Positions 43,382 through 53,532 are shown, numbered from the stretch's first letter. The stretch is DNA of 55,278 nucleotides from Silicimonas sp. (GCA_022826205.1 JAJDVJ010000149.1:1-55278); one strand, 5' to 3'. Program-made: numbers and translations. The notes: generated from the letters alone by a model not told the origin.

Positions 43382-44100
43382 TTGTTCTTATTGAGAGAGA
43401 GCATAACAGATTTCTTCCCCGACTTTGAGGACTGGAGCGGGTTTGTCTCCGCACTTGGTGATGTAGTTGATCCTGAGGCAATCGCTCGGGAAGCCGGGGC
43501 CTTCCAACACAGCAGGCAAGTTGCAGATGCGCAATCCCATTTGCGGCCGGCGATGTTCTATGGACCTTGTGGGTTCTCGTTGCGGTCAACCTCCGCCTGG
43601 GCGGTCTCTGACGAGGTACTGGCGCTCTATCGCACACGTTGGCAAATCAAACTGGCCCTTAAGCGATTGACGTCGATCATCCGTTTGACCGGCTGCCGGC
43701 AAAGGACTCCGGGGCGGCAAAAGCCTGGATGTATGGTCACCTGATTTTGGCACTGTTGATCGATTCCTTGTCCGGCAACGCGCTGGTCTCTCCCCCTGTG
43801 GAGCAGGTTGCCAAAAGGCGGAGCCCCGCAAAGTGACGGATTCAGCGCCTGTCGATTGAGGCGATCAAGCTGATCTTTCTGGGCCGACCACGGAACGGGA
43901 AGTGTCAAAACGTCGCTCAAAGGCTGTTTGATCCACCCCGCCAAAGGGCGTGCCAACTGATGCCCGTGGCTAATCCTCCGCAAAACATCGTCATGAAGAG
44001 ACGACGTGGACGACCCACTCAGGCCCGCCCCCTGAAGTACAGCCGACATTTTCTGCACTGTGTTCGACCTGGGATGAAGCGGACCATTCTGCCGTCATTT
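43382..44100 (+). mobile_element. Decayed IS4-family insertion sequence
   Basis: Fragments of an IS4-type DDE transposase occur in shifting frames. DWSGFVSALGDVVDPEAIAREAGAFQHSRQVADAQ with FYGPCGFSLRS is the N-terminal region. It jumps straight to the C-terminal YRTRWQIKLALKRL, then AAKAWMYGHLILALLIDSLSGNAL and KCQNVAQRLFD. The middle, with the first two catalytic Asp residues, is deleted, and the Glu of the YREK motif is Lys (IKLA instead of IELA). It is inactive. No clear terminal repeats were found. The 300 bp before it (43087-43381) hold no recognisable gene. Confidence 0.7.
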
Positions 44101-44135
44101 TGCCATTTTCGAGGTCTGCCTTGCAACCGGACTTG

Positions 44136-44159
44136 ATATGCAGTCAAACTACTGCATAT
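44136..44159. promoter_or_regulatory. ArsR-type operator, perfect 9-bp inverted repeat
   Basis: ATATGCAGT-CAAACT-ACTGCATAT is a perfect 9-bp inverted repeat ending 9 bp before the ArsR start. It overlaps any promoter -10 region, so binding would block transcription. The start codon is so close, and without a clear SD, that the mRNA may be leaderless. Confidence 0.75.
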
Positions 44160-44168
44160 TAGTGATCG

Positions 44169-44477
44169 ATGACTGATGGTCTCCTCGATCTTGTTTTCAA
44201 GGCTCTTTCTGACAGCACACGTCGCCGCATCATCGACCATCTGAGCAAACAACCTGCTCAGTCTTTGTTCGAGGTATGCGCCGCTTCTGTTGCAGAGGAT
44301 GGCACTGCTTTGTCCCGTCAGACCGTCACCCAGCACCTCGGTGTCTTGGAGAAAGCTGGGTTGATCGAAACATCATGGAAGGGACGGACGAAAGCCCATT
44401 CGTTGAGCATCAACGAAGACCACCTTGCTGCTGCATCATGGCTCATGAAATACAAACAGAACGGAGAGAAAACATGA
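44169..44477 (+). CDS. ArsR-family transcriptional repressor
   Basis: This 102-residue winged-helix protein (LLDLVFKALSDSTRRRIIDHLSKQP, then LSRQTVTQHLGVLEKAGLIETSWKGRTKAHSL) is of the ArsR class without obvious metal-binding Cys pairs. Such proteins often pair with a glyoxalase-fold or SRPBCC gene. It overlaps the VOC gene by ATGA, so the two are coupled. It probably represses its own operon through the adjacent inverted repeat. Confidence 0.88.
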   Translation: MTDGLLDLVFKALSDSTRRRIIDHLSKQPAQSLFEVCAASVAEDGTALSRQTVTQHLGVLEKAGLIETSWKGRTKAHSLSINEDHLAAASWLMKYKQNGEKT

Positions 44478-44872
44478 GAATTTACGTGACTAACGTCTTT
44501 GTCGATGACCAGGACAAAGCAGAGAAATTCTACACTGATGTCCTCGGATTCAAGGTGAAGAACAATATTCCTTTGGGTGAAAACCGTTGGCTGACTGTCG
44601 TGTCGAGTGAAGACCCTGAGGGAACGGAACTACTGCTTGAACCAAGCGACCATACTGCTGTGAAACCCTACAAAGATGCACTGGTTTCCGATGGCATCCC
44701 TGCACACTCTTTTGAGGTGCAAGACCTTGATGCAGAGCGAAAAAGGTTGGGCAATCTGGGAGTGGAGTTTACTGTTGAGCCGATGGATGCAGGGCCTGTC
44801 CGCATGGCGGTCTTCGACGACACCTGTGGGAACCTGATTCAGTTGATCCAGATGATGGACGCTACCCAATAG
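44474..44872 (+). CDS. VOC-superfamily (glyoxalase/bleomycin-resistance-like) protein
   Basis: This 132-residue protein has the paired beta-alpha-beta-beta-beta units of the VOC fold: MRIYVTNVFVDDQDKAEKFYTDVLGFKVKNN and, later, AHSFEVQDLDAERKRLGNLGVEF, ending AVFDDTCGNLIQLIQ. It may bind or modify a small toxic compound. The Glu of the usual metal site is replaced by Leu-Ile-Gln-Leu near the C-terminus, so metal-dependent glyoxalase activity is doubtful. It is co-transcribed with the ArsR gene. Confidence 0.85.
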   Translation: MRIYVTNVFVDDQDKAEKFYTDVLGFKVKNNIPLGENRWLTVVSSEDPEGTELLLEPSDHTAVKPYKDALVSDGIPAHSFEVQDLDAERKRLGNLGVEFTVEPMDAGPVRMAVFDDTCGNLIQLIQMMDATQ

Positions 44873-45190
44873 TTAATGTGGCACAGTCAGCATGATATCG
44901 ACCCGAACGGCGATACCAGTCGTTCGGTCAAACTGCAGAATTCGGTAGAATGGGCTCTGAGCAGACCTTCGACGCACAGGAGACGAATGGCAACAATCGT
45001 AAGTGAGGCACGGAGGTCACGTCGCCGCGGCATCCAATCCGATTAGGTTCGCGCCGATGGGGCCGCGCCTTTGCTCGGCATGCAATGTCTGGGCCAGACG
45101 TGCCGGCAGCATGCGAATCCCAAGGTCGATTGCGAAGCAATGGGGGCGCATGTATGTCTCAACCCCACGGCAGCGAAGTGGGGATCAGGC
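44873..45190. other. 318-bp stretch upstream of fabF without a gene
   Basis: No protein with recognisable motifs is encoded. A long frame runs in from 45071 ahead of fabF, but its N-terminal 40 residues do not resemble FabF. The stretch should hold the fabF promoter, needed because acpP is terminated 2 kb upstream. Confidence 0.45.
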
Positions 45191-46453
45191 ATGCGTCGGG
45201 TAGTCGTTACGGGTATGGGGATTGTTTCGCCATTGGCGTGCGGAATCGAGGAGACGTGGTCCCGTCTTCTGGCCGGACAATCTGCCGCGGGCCCCATTTC
45301 AAGATTTGATGCGCAGCACCTCGCGACCAGCTACGCCTGTGAAATTCCAAGGGGTGACGGCAAGGACGGTACGTTCAATCCGGACGATTGGCTGGAACCT
45401 CGGGAACAGCGCAAGGTTGATGAATTCATCGTCTACGGGATAGCCGCGGCCGAACAGGCGGTAAAGGATTCTGGATGGGAACCTACGGAGGCACGGGACC
45501 TTGAACGAACTGGCGTGATGATCGGCTCAGGGATAGGCGGTCTCCAGTCGATCGCCGCAACTGCCGTCATCCTCAAGGAACGGGGTCCGCGAAGGGTGTC
45601 ACCGTTCTTCATCCCCGGTGCGTTGATAAACCTGGTTTCGGGGCAAGTCTCGATCAGGTTCGGGTTCAAGGGCCCGAACCACTCCGTCGTTACGGCTTGT
45701 TCAACCGGCGCTCACGCTATTGGCGACTCGGCACGACTGATCATGCATGGAGACGCTGACGTTATGGTGGCGGGCGGAACAGAAAGCCCGATCTGTGAAA
45801 TCGGCATTGCCGGCTTCAACTCGTGCAAGGCTCTCTCCACGAAATGGGGGCACGAGCCGGAGAAAGCCAGTCGTCCCTACGACGCTGACCGAGATGGGTT
45901 TGTAATGGGTGAAGGCGCGGGAGTGGTGGTGCTTGAAGAGCTTGAGCATGCCAAGGCACGTGGCGCGAAGGTGTATGCCGAGGTACTGGGCTATGGCCTT
46001 TCGGGCGACGCGTTCCATATCACGGCTCCTTCCGAGGACGGAGATGGCGGGGAGCGGGCCATGAGAAACGCGCTGGATTCGGCGAACCTGCAGGCCGCTG
46101 ACGTTGACTACATCAATGCGCACGGCACCTCGACCATGGCGGACACGATCGAGCTGGCAGCTGTCGAGCGGGTGATGGGTGATGCGGCTCGCAGGGCAAC
46201 GATGACATCGACAAAGTCCTCGATCGGTCACTTGCTGGGTGCCGCAGGTGCCGTTGAAGCAGTGTTCTGCATCCTGGCGCTGCGCGATCAGGTTGCGCCG
46301 CCGAACATCAATCTGGACAATCCGGATGTCGAGCCGATGCTTGACTTGGCACCCAATGCGAAGCGCGAGCGGGAGATCGGCGTTGCGTTGTCGAACAGCT
46401 TCGGATTCGGCGGCACCAATGCCTCGCTGGCTATGGGGCGGATCGATCGCTGA
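45191..46453 (+). CDS. fabF: 3-oxoacyl-ACP synthase II
   Basis: This 420-residue condensing enzyme elongates acyl-ACP and controls unsaturated-chain length. The nucleophile is C170 in VVTACSTGAHAIGDSARLI, and the two catalytic His residues are in NAHGTSTMADTIE and KSSIGHLLGAAGAVEA. The C-terminal NSFGFGGTNASL is conserved. The start MRRVVVTGMG at 45191 matches the family. Its TGA overlaps the mltG ATG. Confidence 0.96.
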   Translation: MRRVVVTGMGIVSPLACGIEETWSRLLAGQSAAGPISRFDAQHLATSYACEIPRGDGKDGTFNPDDWLEPREQRKVDEFIVYGIAAAEQAVKDSGWEPTEARDLERTGVMIGSGIGGLQSIAATAVILKERGPRRVSPFFIPGALINLVSGQVSIRFGFKGPNHSVVTACSTGAHAIGDSARLIMHGDADVMVAGGTESPICEIGIAGFNSCKALSTKWGHEPEKASRPYDADRDGFVMGEGAGVVVLEELEHAKARGAKVYAEVLGYGLSGDAFHITAPSEDGDGGERAMRNALDSANLQAADVDYINAHGTSTMADTIELAAVERVMGDAARRATMTSTKSSIGHLLGAAGAVEAVFCILALRDQVAPPNINLDNPDVEPMLDLAPNAKREREIGVALSNSFGFGGTNASLAMGRIDR

Positions 46454-47610
46454 TGCTGCGGAGCATTGCCTCCAACTTCCTGACCTTTCTGCTTGTCGCT
46501 CTCGTGCTGGTTGCGGCGCTCATCATGTGGGGGCAGGGCAAGTTCGTCGGTCAAGGTCCCTCGACCAATGCGATTTGCCTGAAGGTCCCTCGTGGTGGGT
46601 CGATTGCCGGTGTGGCTGAGGAACTGCACGCAAGGGGCGCGATTTCCAATGCGATGATCTTCAGGCTGGGTGCCGAATATACGGGACGTGCAGCACACGT
46701 GAAGGCCGGGTCGTTCCTGATCCCGGAAGGTGCGTCCATGCAGGACATCGTGGCGGAAGTCACTGGCAACGGACAGTCAACCTGTGGCGTTGAAGTCGTC
46801 TACCGGATTTCTGTCACCGGGCAGGAAGTCCGCGTGCGCGAGTTGAACGCGGTGACCGGCAAATTTGCCGTCACCGCGGAATTTGATCCTGTGTCCGAAA
46901 GCGATGTTCCGCCTTCCTACACGGCAGCCCTGAACGACGTGGCGACCAGGTTTCGCATCGTGGTGGCGGAAGGCGTGACAAGTTGGCGGGTCGTCGAAGC
47001 CATGAAGGTCAGCGACTTGTTGGAGGGCGAGGTCGGCGAGGTGCCCGAAGAGGGATCTCTGGCGCCGGACGGGTATGAAATAGTTCCGGGAGCCGACCGT
47101 CGGACCATCCTCAACAGGATGCGCGCGAGGCAGGAGGAGCGCCTTGAAGCCGCTTGGCTTGCCAAGTCCGAGGATGCACCGGTCAAGACGCCTGAGGAGG
47201 CTCTGATTCTTGCCTCGATCATCGAGAAGGAGACCGGCCGTGCGGAGGAGCGCCCGCTGGTCGCAAGCGTGTTCGCAAATCGGCTTCGGAAGGGAATCAG
47301 GCTCCAGACCGACCCAACGGTCATCTACGGAATCACCGAGGGCCGTGGCGCTCTCGGGCGTGGGCTCAGGCAAAGCGAGTTGCGCCGCGAGACGCCCTGG
47401 AACACTTACTTGTTCGCTGGGTTGCCGCCGACACCGATCGCGAATCCTGGCAAGGCTGCCATCGAAGCCGCACTGTCGCCTGCAGAGTCGGACTACCTGT
47501 TTTTCGTCGCGGATGGCACGGGCGGGCATGCATTTGCCGAAACGCTTCGCGAGCATAACGCGAATGTTGCCCGCTGGCGCAGATTTCAGACCGAGCAGGC
47601 CGATCAATAA
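46453..47610 (+). CDS. mltG: Endolytic transglycosylase MltG
   Basis: This 385-residue inner-membrane protein cleaves nascent glycan strands and sets peptidoglycan chain length. It has one N-terminal membrane helix (NFLTFLLVALVLVAALIMW), a LysM-like segment, and the YceG catalytic domain. The catalytic Glu lies in LASIIEKETGRAEERPLVASVFANRL, followed by LQTDPTVIYG and TPWNTYLFAGLPPTPIANPG. It is coupled to fabF by a one-base overlap, as in related genomes. Confidence 0.95.
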   Translation: MLRSIASNFLTFLLVALVLVAALIMWGQGKFVGQGPSTNAICLKVPRGGSIAGVAEELHARGAISNAMIFRLGAEYTGRAAHVKAGSFLIPEGASMQDIVAEVTGNGQSTCGVEVVYRISVTGQEVRVRELNAVTGKFAVTAEFDPVSESDVPPSYTAALNDVATRFRIVVAEGVTSWRVVEAMKVSDLLEGEVGEVPEEGSLAPDGYEIVPGADRRTILNRMRARQEERLEAAWLAKSEDAPVKTPEEALILASIIEKETGRAEERPLVASVFANRLRKGIRLQTDPTVIYGITEGRGALGRGLRQSELRRETPWNTYLFAGLPPTPIANPGKAAIEAALSPAESDYLFFVADGTGGHAFAETLREHNANVARWRRFQTEQADQ

Positions 47611-47737
47611 CCGTCTTCGGTGCAAGATTCCCGAAGGAACGCGGCGAGCGTTCCGAAACCCGGCTTCGTTCCTGACGACTCTCTTGTTCGTGCATCTGGA
47701 TGATTGACGGTTGCGACGGGCTCTGACCCGAACCGCT

Positions 47738-48103
47738 TCATGCACCGGTCGCGCAGGAGACGCAGGTCGGGACTGTCGGGTCGAGATTGAGGCGCTCTAG
47801 AGCGATGCCGTCGCCGCATTTCTGGCAGAATCCGAATTCGCCCTCATCGATTCGCCGAAGGGCTGCATCGATTCTTGCTCCGCGCACCGCGCGTCGGCGC
47901 ATCGTCGCCTGTGCCATGGCCTGACGCTGCAAGGCGTCCATGCGACTGAGCCGGCCAACCGATTGCTGGTCCAGCATCACCGTGTCACGGTCCTCGGCTG
48001 AGGCAGCGTCCTCGTTGGCAAGCTGCGCGCGCTCCGCCAAAAGTGCATCGCGAAATGCCTTTATTTCCAAGCTGTTCAGTGGTACTTTCCCATTGACGAT
48101 CAA
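47738..48103 (-). CDS. DksA/TraR-family zinc-finger protein
   Basis: This protein of about 121 residues has a coiled-coil hairpin (FRDALLAERAQLANEDAASAEDRDTVMLDQQSVGRLSRMDALQRQAMAQA) and a C-terminal C4 zinc finger (CQKCGDGI...CVSC). DksA-type proteins enter the RNA polymerase secondary channel and adjust promoter use. The start is uncertain; TTG 48103 follows AAGGAAC at a good distance, while longer frames run into the divergent cysE gene. At this length it is a short DksA relative rather than DksA itself. Confidence 0.8.
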   Translation of the reverse strand: MIVNGKVPLNSLEIKAFRDALLAERAQLANEDAASAEDRDTVMLDQQSVGRLSRMDALQRQAMAQATMRRRAVRGARIDAALRRIDEGEFGFCQKCGDGIALERLNLDPTVPTCVSCATGA

Positions 48104-48164
48104 TTGTTCCTTGGTGCGGCACCCTATCCGATCAAGGGTTGTCCGGCCAGTCGAGGAGTACATC

Positions 48165-48980
48165 ATGGCAAAGGACAAGCCACAGATTTCATCGCTTGAT
48201 CCGGTTTGGGACCGAATCAAGGAAGATGCGCATGCCGCAATTGCCGCTGAACCGCTGATCGGCGGCATGGTACATGCGACCATTCTGCATCACGGTTCGC
48301 TCGAGAGCGCGCTGGCCTATCGCTTCGCGTTCAAGCTCTCCTCATCGGAAATGACCGGGCAGCTCATGCGCGAGATTTCGGAGGAGGCCTATTCCGAGGA
48401 TCCTGCATTGGGCGAGGCTGCCCGCGCCGATCTTGTTGCGATTTACGAGCGCGACCCCGCTTGCCATCGGCTGATGCAGCCCCTTCTGTTCTTCAAGGGA
48501 TTCCAGGCCGTCCAGGCATATCGAATCGGGCACTGGCTGTGGACACACTCGCGCAAGGACCTGGCCTATTTCATCCAGGCCCGCGTGAGCGAGATCTTTG
48601 GCATAGACATTCACCCGAGTGCCAGGATCGGAAAGGGATTGATGATCGACCATGCCCATTCCATCGTGATCGGCGAGACGGCAGCCGTCGGCGACAATGT
48701 CTCCATGCTTCATTCGGTCACACTGGGCGGTACCGGCAAGGAGGACGACGATCGGCATCCGAAGATTGGAGACGGTGTCCTGATTGGCGCCGGCGCCAAG
48801 GTGTTGGGCAACATTCGGGTTGGCGATTGCAGCCGAATTGCGGCCGGCTCAGTGGTCTTGCAAGAGGTGCCGCCGTGCAAGACAGTGGCTGGCGTGCCTG
48901 CCAAGATCGTAGGCGAGGCCGGGTGTGACCAGCCATCCTTGACGATGGACCAGATTCTGAACGGATTCGTCGCTGACTGA
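48165..48980 (+). CDS. cysE: Serine O-acetyltransferase
   Basis: This 271-residue enzyme makes O-acetylserine for cysteine synthesis. The N-terminal helical domain (PVWDRIKEDAHAAIAAEPLIGGMVHATILHH) is followed by a left-handed beta-helix of hexapeptide repeats with DIHPSARIGKGLMIDHAHSIVIGETAAVGDNVSMLHSVTLGGTG. The start MAKDKPQ follows GAGGAGTACATC. It is divergent from the DksA-like gene. Confidence 0.95.
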   Translation: MAKDKPQISSLDPVWDRIKEDAHAAIAAEPLIGGMVHATILHHGSLESALAYRFAFKLSSSEMTGQLMREISEEAYSEDPALGEAARADLVAIYERDPACHRLMQPLLFFKGFQAVQAYRIGHWLWTHSRKDLAYFIQARVSEIFGIDIHPSARIGKGLMIDHAHSIVIGETAAVGDNVSMLHSVTLGGTGKEDDDRHPKIGDGVLIGAGAKVLGNIRVGDCSRIAAGSVVLQEVPPCKTVAGVPAKIVGEAGCDQPSLTMDQILNGFVAD

Positions 48981-49023
48981 GCTTTCGTGATCTTGGGCCG
49001 TGGAGGAGCCGCTGGTTTCCGTA

Positions 49024-50313
49024 CTATGCCAGCATGCCGATAGGGTTCTCGAGATTCGTCTTCACCGCTGACAGGAACTCAGCGCCGAGAGCGCCATCGA
49101 TAACCCTGTGATCGACCGAGAGCGTGACCGACATGACGGTGGCGACGGCAAGTTCGCCATCATCGTCGACGACCGGCATCTTCTCGCCGGCTCCAACTGC
49201 CAGGATCGATCCGTGGGGTGGATTGATGACGGCGTCGAAGTTCTTGATGCCGAACATGCCCAGATTGGAGATCGCGAAACTGCCCCCCTTGTACTGGTGC
49301 GGCGCTAGCTTGCGGTCACGCGCGAGTGCCGCCAGTTCCTTCATTTCGGTGGACAGGGTCGAGAGCGATTTCAGGTGCGCATCCCTGAGAACTGGCGTGA
49401 ACAGGCCGCCTTCAACGGCCACGGCGACGGCGACGTCAGATGGCTTGAGCTTGATGATCCGGTCTACGGCCCAGACTGCGTTGGCTTCAGGTACCGTCTG
49501 AAGGGCAAGGGCGCAGGCCTTGATGATGAAGTCATTGACGCTGAGCTTGACGCCACGTGCCTCAAGTTGCTTGTTGGCCTGCGAACGGAACGTGAGGAGA
49601 TCATCCAGCAAGATATCCCGGCGAAGGTAGAAGTGCGGGATCGACTGCTTGGCTTCGCCAAGGCGCGCAGCAATGATCTTGCGCATTCCGTCGAGCGAGA
49701 CTTCCTCGAATTCCCGGTCCTGGAACATCGCCTTGATAGCTTCGGCTCCGGGAGTGTCGGGCACAGGTGTGGCTACGGGGGCCGCGGGCAGGGCTTGTGC
49801 GCTTTCGACATCGGCCTTGACGATTCTCCCCTTTGGTCCTGAACCCTTCACTTGGCTCAGATCTATGCCCCTGTCGGCGGCAATTCGTCGGGCGAGCGGC
49901 GATGCGAAGACGCGATTGCGCTCGGAACTTGTGGCAGGAGCCTCAGGCGGTGCGCTTGCGATCGGTGCCGGATCCGCGCTTGCGGGGGCAGGGGGCACAG
50001 CTTTCGGGGCCGATTCTTGTGGGGCGGCTTCGGCGGCTGCAGCCGTGGAACCGATGTCGGCCTCGCTTTCGCCCTCGACGAGAAGGACGGCAATCGGCGA
50101 ATTGACCTTTACGCTCTCGGTGCCTTCAGGGATGAGGATCAGTCCAACCGTTCCTTCATCAACGGCCTCGAACTCCATCGTTGCCTTGTCGGTTTCGATC
50201 TCTGCAAGCAAGTCACCGGCAGACACGGCGTCGCCTTCCTTGACCAGCCACTTTGCCAGCGTGCCTTCTTCCATGGTTGGCGAGAGAGCCGGCATTAGGA
50301 TTTCAGTGGGCAT
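49024..50313 (-). CDS. pdhC: Pyruvate dehydrogenase E2, dihydrolipoamide acetyltransferase
   Basis: This 429-residue protein is the core of the pyruvate dehydrogenase complex. It has one lipoyl domain (K43 in ETDKATMEF), an Ala/Pro-rich linker, a peripheral-subunit-binding domain ([28 protein letters not shown]) and the catalytic domain with [15 protein letters not shown]. It is the third gene of the pdhA-pdhB-pdhC operon, 12 bp after pdhB. The E3 gene is not in the window after it. Confidence 0.95.
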   Translation of the reverse strand: MPTEILMPALSPTMEEGTLAKWLVKEGDAVSAGDLLAEIETDKATMEFEAVDEGTVGLILIPEGTESVKVNSPIAVLLVEGESEADIGSTAAAAEAAPQESAPKAVPPAPASADPAPIASAPPEAPATSSERNRVFASPLARRIAADRGIDLSQVKGSGPKGRIVKADVESAQALPAAPVATPVPDTPGAEAIKAMFQDREFEEVSLDGMRKIIAARLGEAKQSIPHFYLRRDILLDDLLTFRSQANKQLEARGVKLSVNDFIIKACALALQTVPEANAVWAVDRIIKLKPSDVAVAVAVEGGLFTPVLRDAHLKSLSTLSTEMKELAALARDRKLAPHQYKGGSFAISNLGMFGIKNFDAVINPPHGSILAVGAGEKMPVVDDDGELAVATVMSVTLSVDHRVIDGALGAEFLSAVKTNLENPIGMLA

Positions 50314-50325
50314 CCTTCCCTCTCC

Positions 50326-51696
50326 TTACCTGTAGGTTACGGTTCTGACGGCATCAATCACTTCCTTGACCGACGTCAGGGCGAGTCTTTCGAGATTGGC
50401 CGCATATGGCATGGGCACGTCCTTGCCGGTGCATTTGAGCACCGGTGCGTCGAGATAGTCGAACGCTTCGCGCATGATTTCCGAGCCGATATGATCGGAC
50501 ATCGAGGCAACTGGCCAAGCTTCCTCGACCGTCACGCAACGATTGGTCTTTTTTACGCTTTCGATCACCGTTGCCATGTCGAGCGGGCGCAGGGTTCTTA
50601 GGTCGATGACTTCGGCCGAGATCCCGTCCTTGGCCAGTTCATCTGCGGCCTCGAGAGTATGGCTCATGCCGATTCCCCAGGACACGAGCGTGACATCCGA
50701 GCCTTCCCGCCAGACGCGGGCCTTGCCGAAGGGGATCGTGAAGTCATTGAGCTTCGGCACATCGAAAGCTCGCCCATAGAGGATCTCGTTTTCGAGAAAC
50801 ACAACCGGGTTGGGATCGCGAATTGCCGTCTTGAGGAGCCCCTTTGCGTCGGCCGCAGAGAAGGGCTGCACGACCTTGAGCCCCGGTACGGATGCATACC
50901 AGGCGGCATAGTCCTGGGAATGCTGGGCGGCCACACGGGCTGCCGCCCCGTTCGGGCCCCGGAACACGATCGGCGATCCCATCTGGCCACCGGACATGTA
51001 GAGCGTCTTGGCGGCAGAGTTGATGATATGGTCAATCGCCTGCATCGCGAAGTTCCAGGTCATGAACTCCACGATGGGCTTGAGGCCGCCCCAGCTCGCC
51101 CCTACACCCAAGCCTGCGAAGCCATGCTCGGTTATCGGCGTATCGATCACGCGTCTTGCCCCGAATTCCTCGAGAATGCCTTGGGTGATCTTGTATGCCC
51201 CCTGGTACTCCGCAACTTCCTCACCCATGATGAAGACGGTGTCGTCGGCCCGCATCTCTTCGGCAATGGCATCGCGGAGCGCGTCTCGCACCGTTGTCGA
51301 CACCATTTCGGTTCCGTCGGGATAGTCAGGCGACCGGTCGACTGCCGGCTGAGCGGGGCGCGCGTCGGCCATGACTTCGGACGTTGGAGAGGACTCTCCG
51401 GCTTCCGGAGCCGCAACCGGAGCGGCGGGAGCCTTGATGTCACTTGCGCTTTCGCCCTCTTCGACAATGACCGCGATAGGCGTGTTGACCTTGACGGCTT
51501 CGGTCCCTTCAGCGACGAGAATCTTGCCAACGATGCCATCGTCGACGGCTTCGAACTCCATCGTCGCCTTGTCAGTCTCGATTTCGGCCATGATGTCACC
51601 CGCCGAAACGCTGTCGCCTTCCTTCACCAGCCACTTTGCCAGCGTGCCCTCCTCCATGGTGGGTGAGAGGGCCGGCATGAGAATTTCTGTTGCCAC
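50326..51696 (-). CDS. pdhB: Pyruvate dehydrogenase E1 beta subunit with N-terminal lipoyl domain
   Basis: This 456-residue protein has an extra N-terminal lipoyl domain (K43 in ETDKATMEF), nearly identical to that of PdhC, then an Ala/Pro linker and the E1-beta transketolase-like domain from about residue 130 ([35 protein letters not shown]). The E1-beta fusion to a lipoyl domain is a known alphaproteobacterial trait. It provides a second swinging arm and half of the thiamine-diphosphate site with PdhA. Confidence 0.95.
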   Translation of the reverse strand: MATEILMPALSPTMEEGTLAKWLVKEGDSVSAGDIMAEIETDKATMEFEAVDDGIVGKILVAEGTEAVKVNTPIAVIVEEGESASDIKAPAAPVAAPEAGESSPTSEVMADARPAQPAVDRSPDYPDGTEMVSTTVRDALRDAIAEEMRADDTVFIMGEEVAEYQGAYKITQGILEEFGARRVIDTPITEHGFAGLGVGASWGGLKPIVEFMTWNFAMQAIDHIINSAAKTLYMSGGQMGSPIVFRGPNGAAARVAAQHSQDYAAWYASVPGLKVVQPFSAADAKGLLKTAIRDPNPVVFLENEILYGRAFDVPKLNDFTIPFGKARVWREGSDVTLVSWGIGMSHTLEAADELAKDGISAEVIDLRTLRPLDMATVIESVKKTNRCVTVEEAWPVASMSDHIGSEIMREAFDYLDAPVLKCTGKDVPMPYAANLERLALTSVKEVIDAVRTVTYR

Positions 51697-51710
51697 GTCT
51701 TGCTCCTCCC

Positions 51711-52703
51711 TCAGGCGTCTATGGTGATGTCTGTCCAGAGATCCGAGGGGTCGGGCTCTGGGCTTTCCTTGGCAAAATCGGCCGATGCGTTGACGATGTC
51801 CTTGATTTCCTTGTCGATCGCCTTCAATTCGGCTTCCGTGGCACCTGCGTCGAGAAGGCGTCCGCGGACCTGTTCGATCGCGTCGCGCTCCTCGCGGATC
51901 TTCTGCACCTCGTCACGAGTCCTGTACTTTGCCGGGTCGGACATCGAATGGCCGCGATAGCGGTAGGTCATTATCTCGAGGATGTAGGGGCCCTTACCAG
52001 CCCGGCAGTGCTTGACGGCTTTCTGGCCGGCGGCGCGCACTGCCAGCACATCCATCCCATCCACCTGTTCGCCCGGGATCGAGAAGGCGGTGCCCCGCTC
52101 CCAGAAAGAGGACGACTTGGTGGCGCGCTTGACGCTTGTGCCCATGGCGTACTGGTTGTTTTCGATCACGAAGATCACGGGCAGCTTCCAGAGCTCGGCC
52201 ATGTTGTAGGTCTCGTAGACCTGGCCCTGGTTAGCCGCACCATCGCCGAAATACGTGAACGTGACGTTCTTGTTGCCCTTGTACATGTCTGAGAACGCAA
52301 GACCCGCACCGAGGGGCACGTTGGCCCCGACGATGCCGTGCCCACCGTAGAAATCCCGCTCCTTCGAGAACATGTGCATGGAGCCGCCTTTGCCCTTGGA
52401 ATATCCTCCAATACGCCCGGTCAGCTCTGCCATGACGCCGTTTGCGTCCATGCCGCACGCGAGCATGTGGCCGTGGTCGCGGTAAGTGGTAATCCGCTTG
52501 TCGCCTTCCATGGCAACGGATTCGAGGCCGACAACGACAGCTTCCTGTCCGATGTAAAGATGGCAGAATCCTCCGATCAGGCCCATGCCATAGAGTTGCC
52601 CCGCCTTTTCCTCGAACCGCCGAATCAGGAGCATGTCCCTGTAATACTTGAGAAGTTCCGTCTTCGAGGCGGTCAGCTTCTTCGTTGCCCGTCGAGCAGC
52701 CAT
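51711..52703 (-). CDS. pdhA: Pyruvate dehydrogenase E1 alpha subunit
   Basis: This 330-residue thiamine-diphosphate enzyme subunit decarboxylates pyruvate. The ThDP motif [38 protein letters not shown] is intact, as are the phosphorylation-loop-like segment [20 protein letters not shown] and [12 protein letters not shown]. It is the first gene of the operon; the 143 bp between it and ftsB should hold the pdh promoter. Confidence 0.96.
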   Translation of the reverse strand: MAARRATKKLTASKTELLKYYRDMLLIRRFEEKAGQLYGMGLIGGFCHLYIGQEAVVVGLESVAMEGDKRITTYRDHGHMLACGMDANGVMAELTGRIGGYSKGKGGSMHMFSKERDFYGGHGIVGANVPLGAGLAFSDMYKGNKNVTFTYFGDGAANQGQVYETYNMAELWKLPVIFVIENNQYAMGTSVKRATKSSSFWERGTAFSIPGEQVDGMDVLAVRAAGQKAVKHCRAGKGPYILEIMTYRYRGHSMSDPAKYRTRDEVQKIREERDAIEQVRGRLLDAGATEAELKAIDKEIKDIVNASADFAKESPEPDPSDLWTDITIDA

Positions 52704-52846
52704 GGGCGCGATCCTTCCTGTTCGGGAGAAGATTGTTCAACGTTAAACAATTTCATACATCAGCAGTTTCCGAATTGCACGGGCAAAAGTTGCAGGTGCA
52801 TGCAGAGCCGCCATGCAACTTCTGCAAGGTTGGCACGGACTGGGCA

Positions 52847-53146
52847 TCAGTTCAGGACAATCTCGTCAGGGCGGATCAGGCCGAGGACGTCGCGGGCCTG
52901 GCTGTCGAGAAGATCCAGGTCAAGATGGGTGCCCGACAGTCGCCGGGTCTTGTTTTCCAGCGCAGAAACTTCCGTCGTCAGCCGGTCACGCTCGTTCTCA
53001 AGCGCGACGAGTTCGGCCTCGATCTGTATTCGGCGAAACAGGCCGAAATCTCCCTGCACGCTGGCAAACATGAAATAGGCTGCAAGCAGGAACATGACCG
53101 TGAAGTAGACGAAATCGCCGACGCCGTTTCGCATGCTGGTACGCAT
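52847..53146 (-). CDS. ftsB: FtsB/DivIC-family septum formation initiator
   Basis: This 99-residue bitopic protein links early and late cell-division proteins. It has one membrane helix (FVYFTVMFLLAAYFMFASVQ) followed by a coiled coil (RIQIEAELVALENERDRLTTEVSALENKTRRL) and LDLDLLDSQARDVLGLIRPDE, the family C-terminal motif. The start MRTSMRNGV was chosen as the shortest that keeps the family start. It lies upstream of pdhA on the same strand, as in many alphaproteobacteria. Confidence 0.88.
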   Translation of the reverse strand: MRTSMRNGVGDFVYFTVMFLLAAYFMFASVQGDFGLFRRIQIEAELVALENERDRLTTEVSALENKTRRLSGTHLDLDLLDSQARDVLGLIRPDEIVLN

Positions 53147-53532
53147 ATCTGCCTCTTTGCTGCCATCTTTGTGGCGCTTTCCCGCAGTCTGGCGCATAAG
53201 ACGCGTGATCGCAAAGACTTTCTGCTTGGTGCGGCGGACGGTCCGGTGAAGGCAAACAGTCTCGCTGCGAAGCCCGGTTCAGGTTCAGAGCCTCCCTTAC
53301 GGATGTTTGGACCGAGCTTCCGGCGCGCAATTACCGCGTCCGACCATCGCGAAGACTGCGGTTCCAACGGGTGAGCATGGGCAACGGACGGCCGTCACCG
53401 AAGGTGGCTGCGAGCCGAATCATCCCTCTCCACCCGGCTTCTCGGTAGATCAGTTCTTCGTTCAGGATTGATTCTTTGGGTTCCGTCGTGACATTCGACA
53501 GTACGATCACGAAGGACTGAGAAACGATCATC
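53147..53532. other. 386-bp divergent gap between ftsB and amt
   Basis: No gene is recognisable. Both promoters must lie here. I see no clear sigma-54 box (GG-N10-GC with TGGCAC core) in front of the ammonium transporter, although NtrC control would be expected. Nothing else stands out. Confidence 0.4.
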
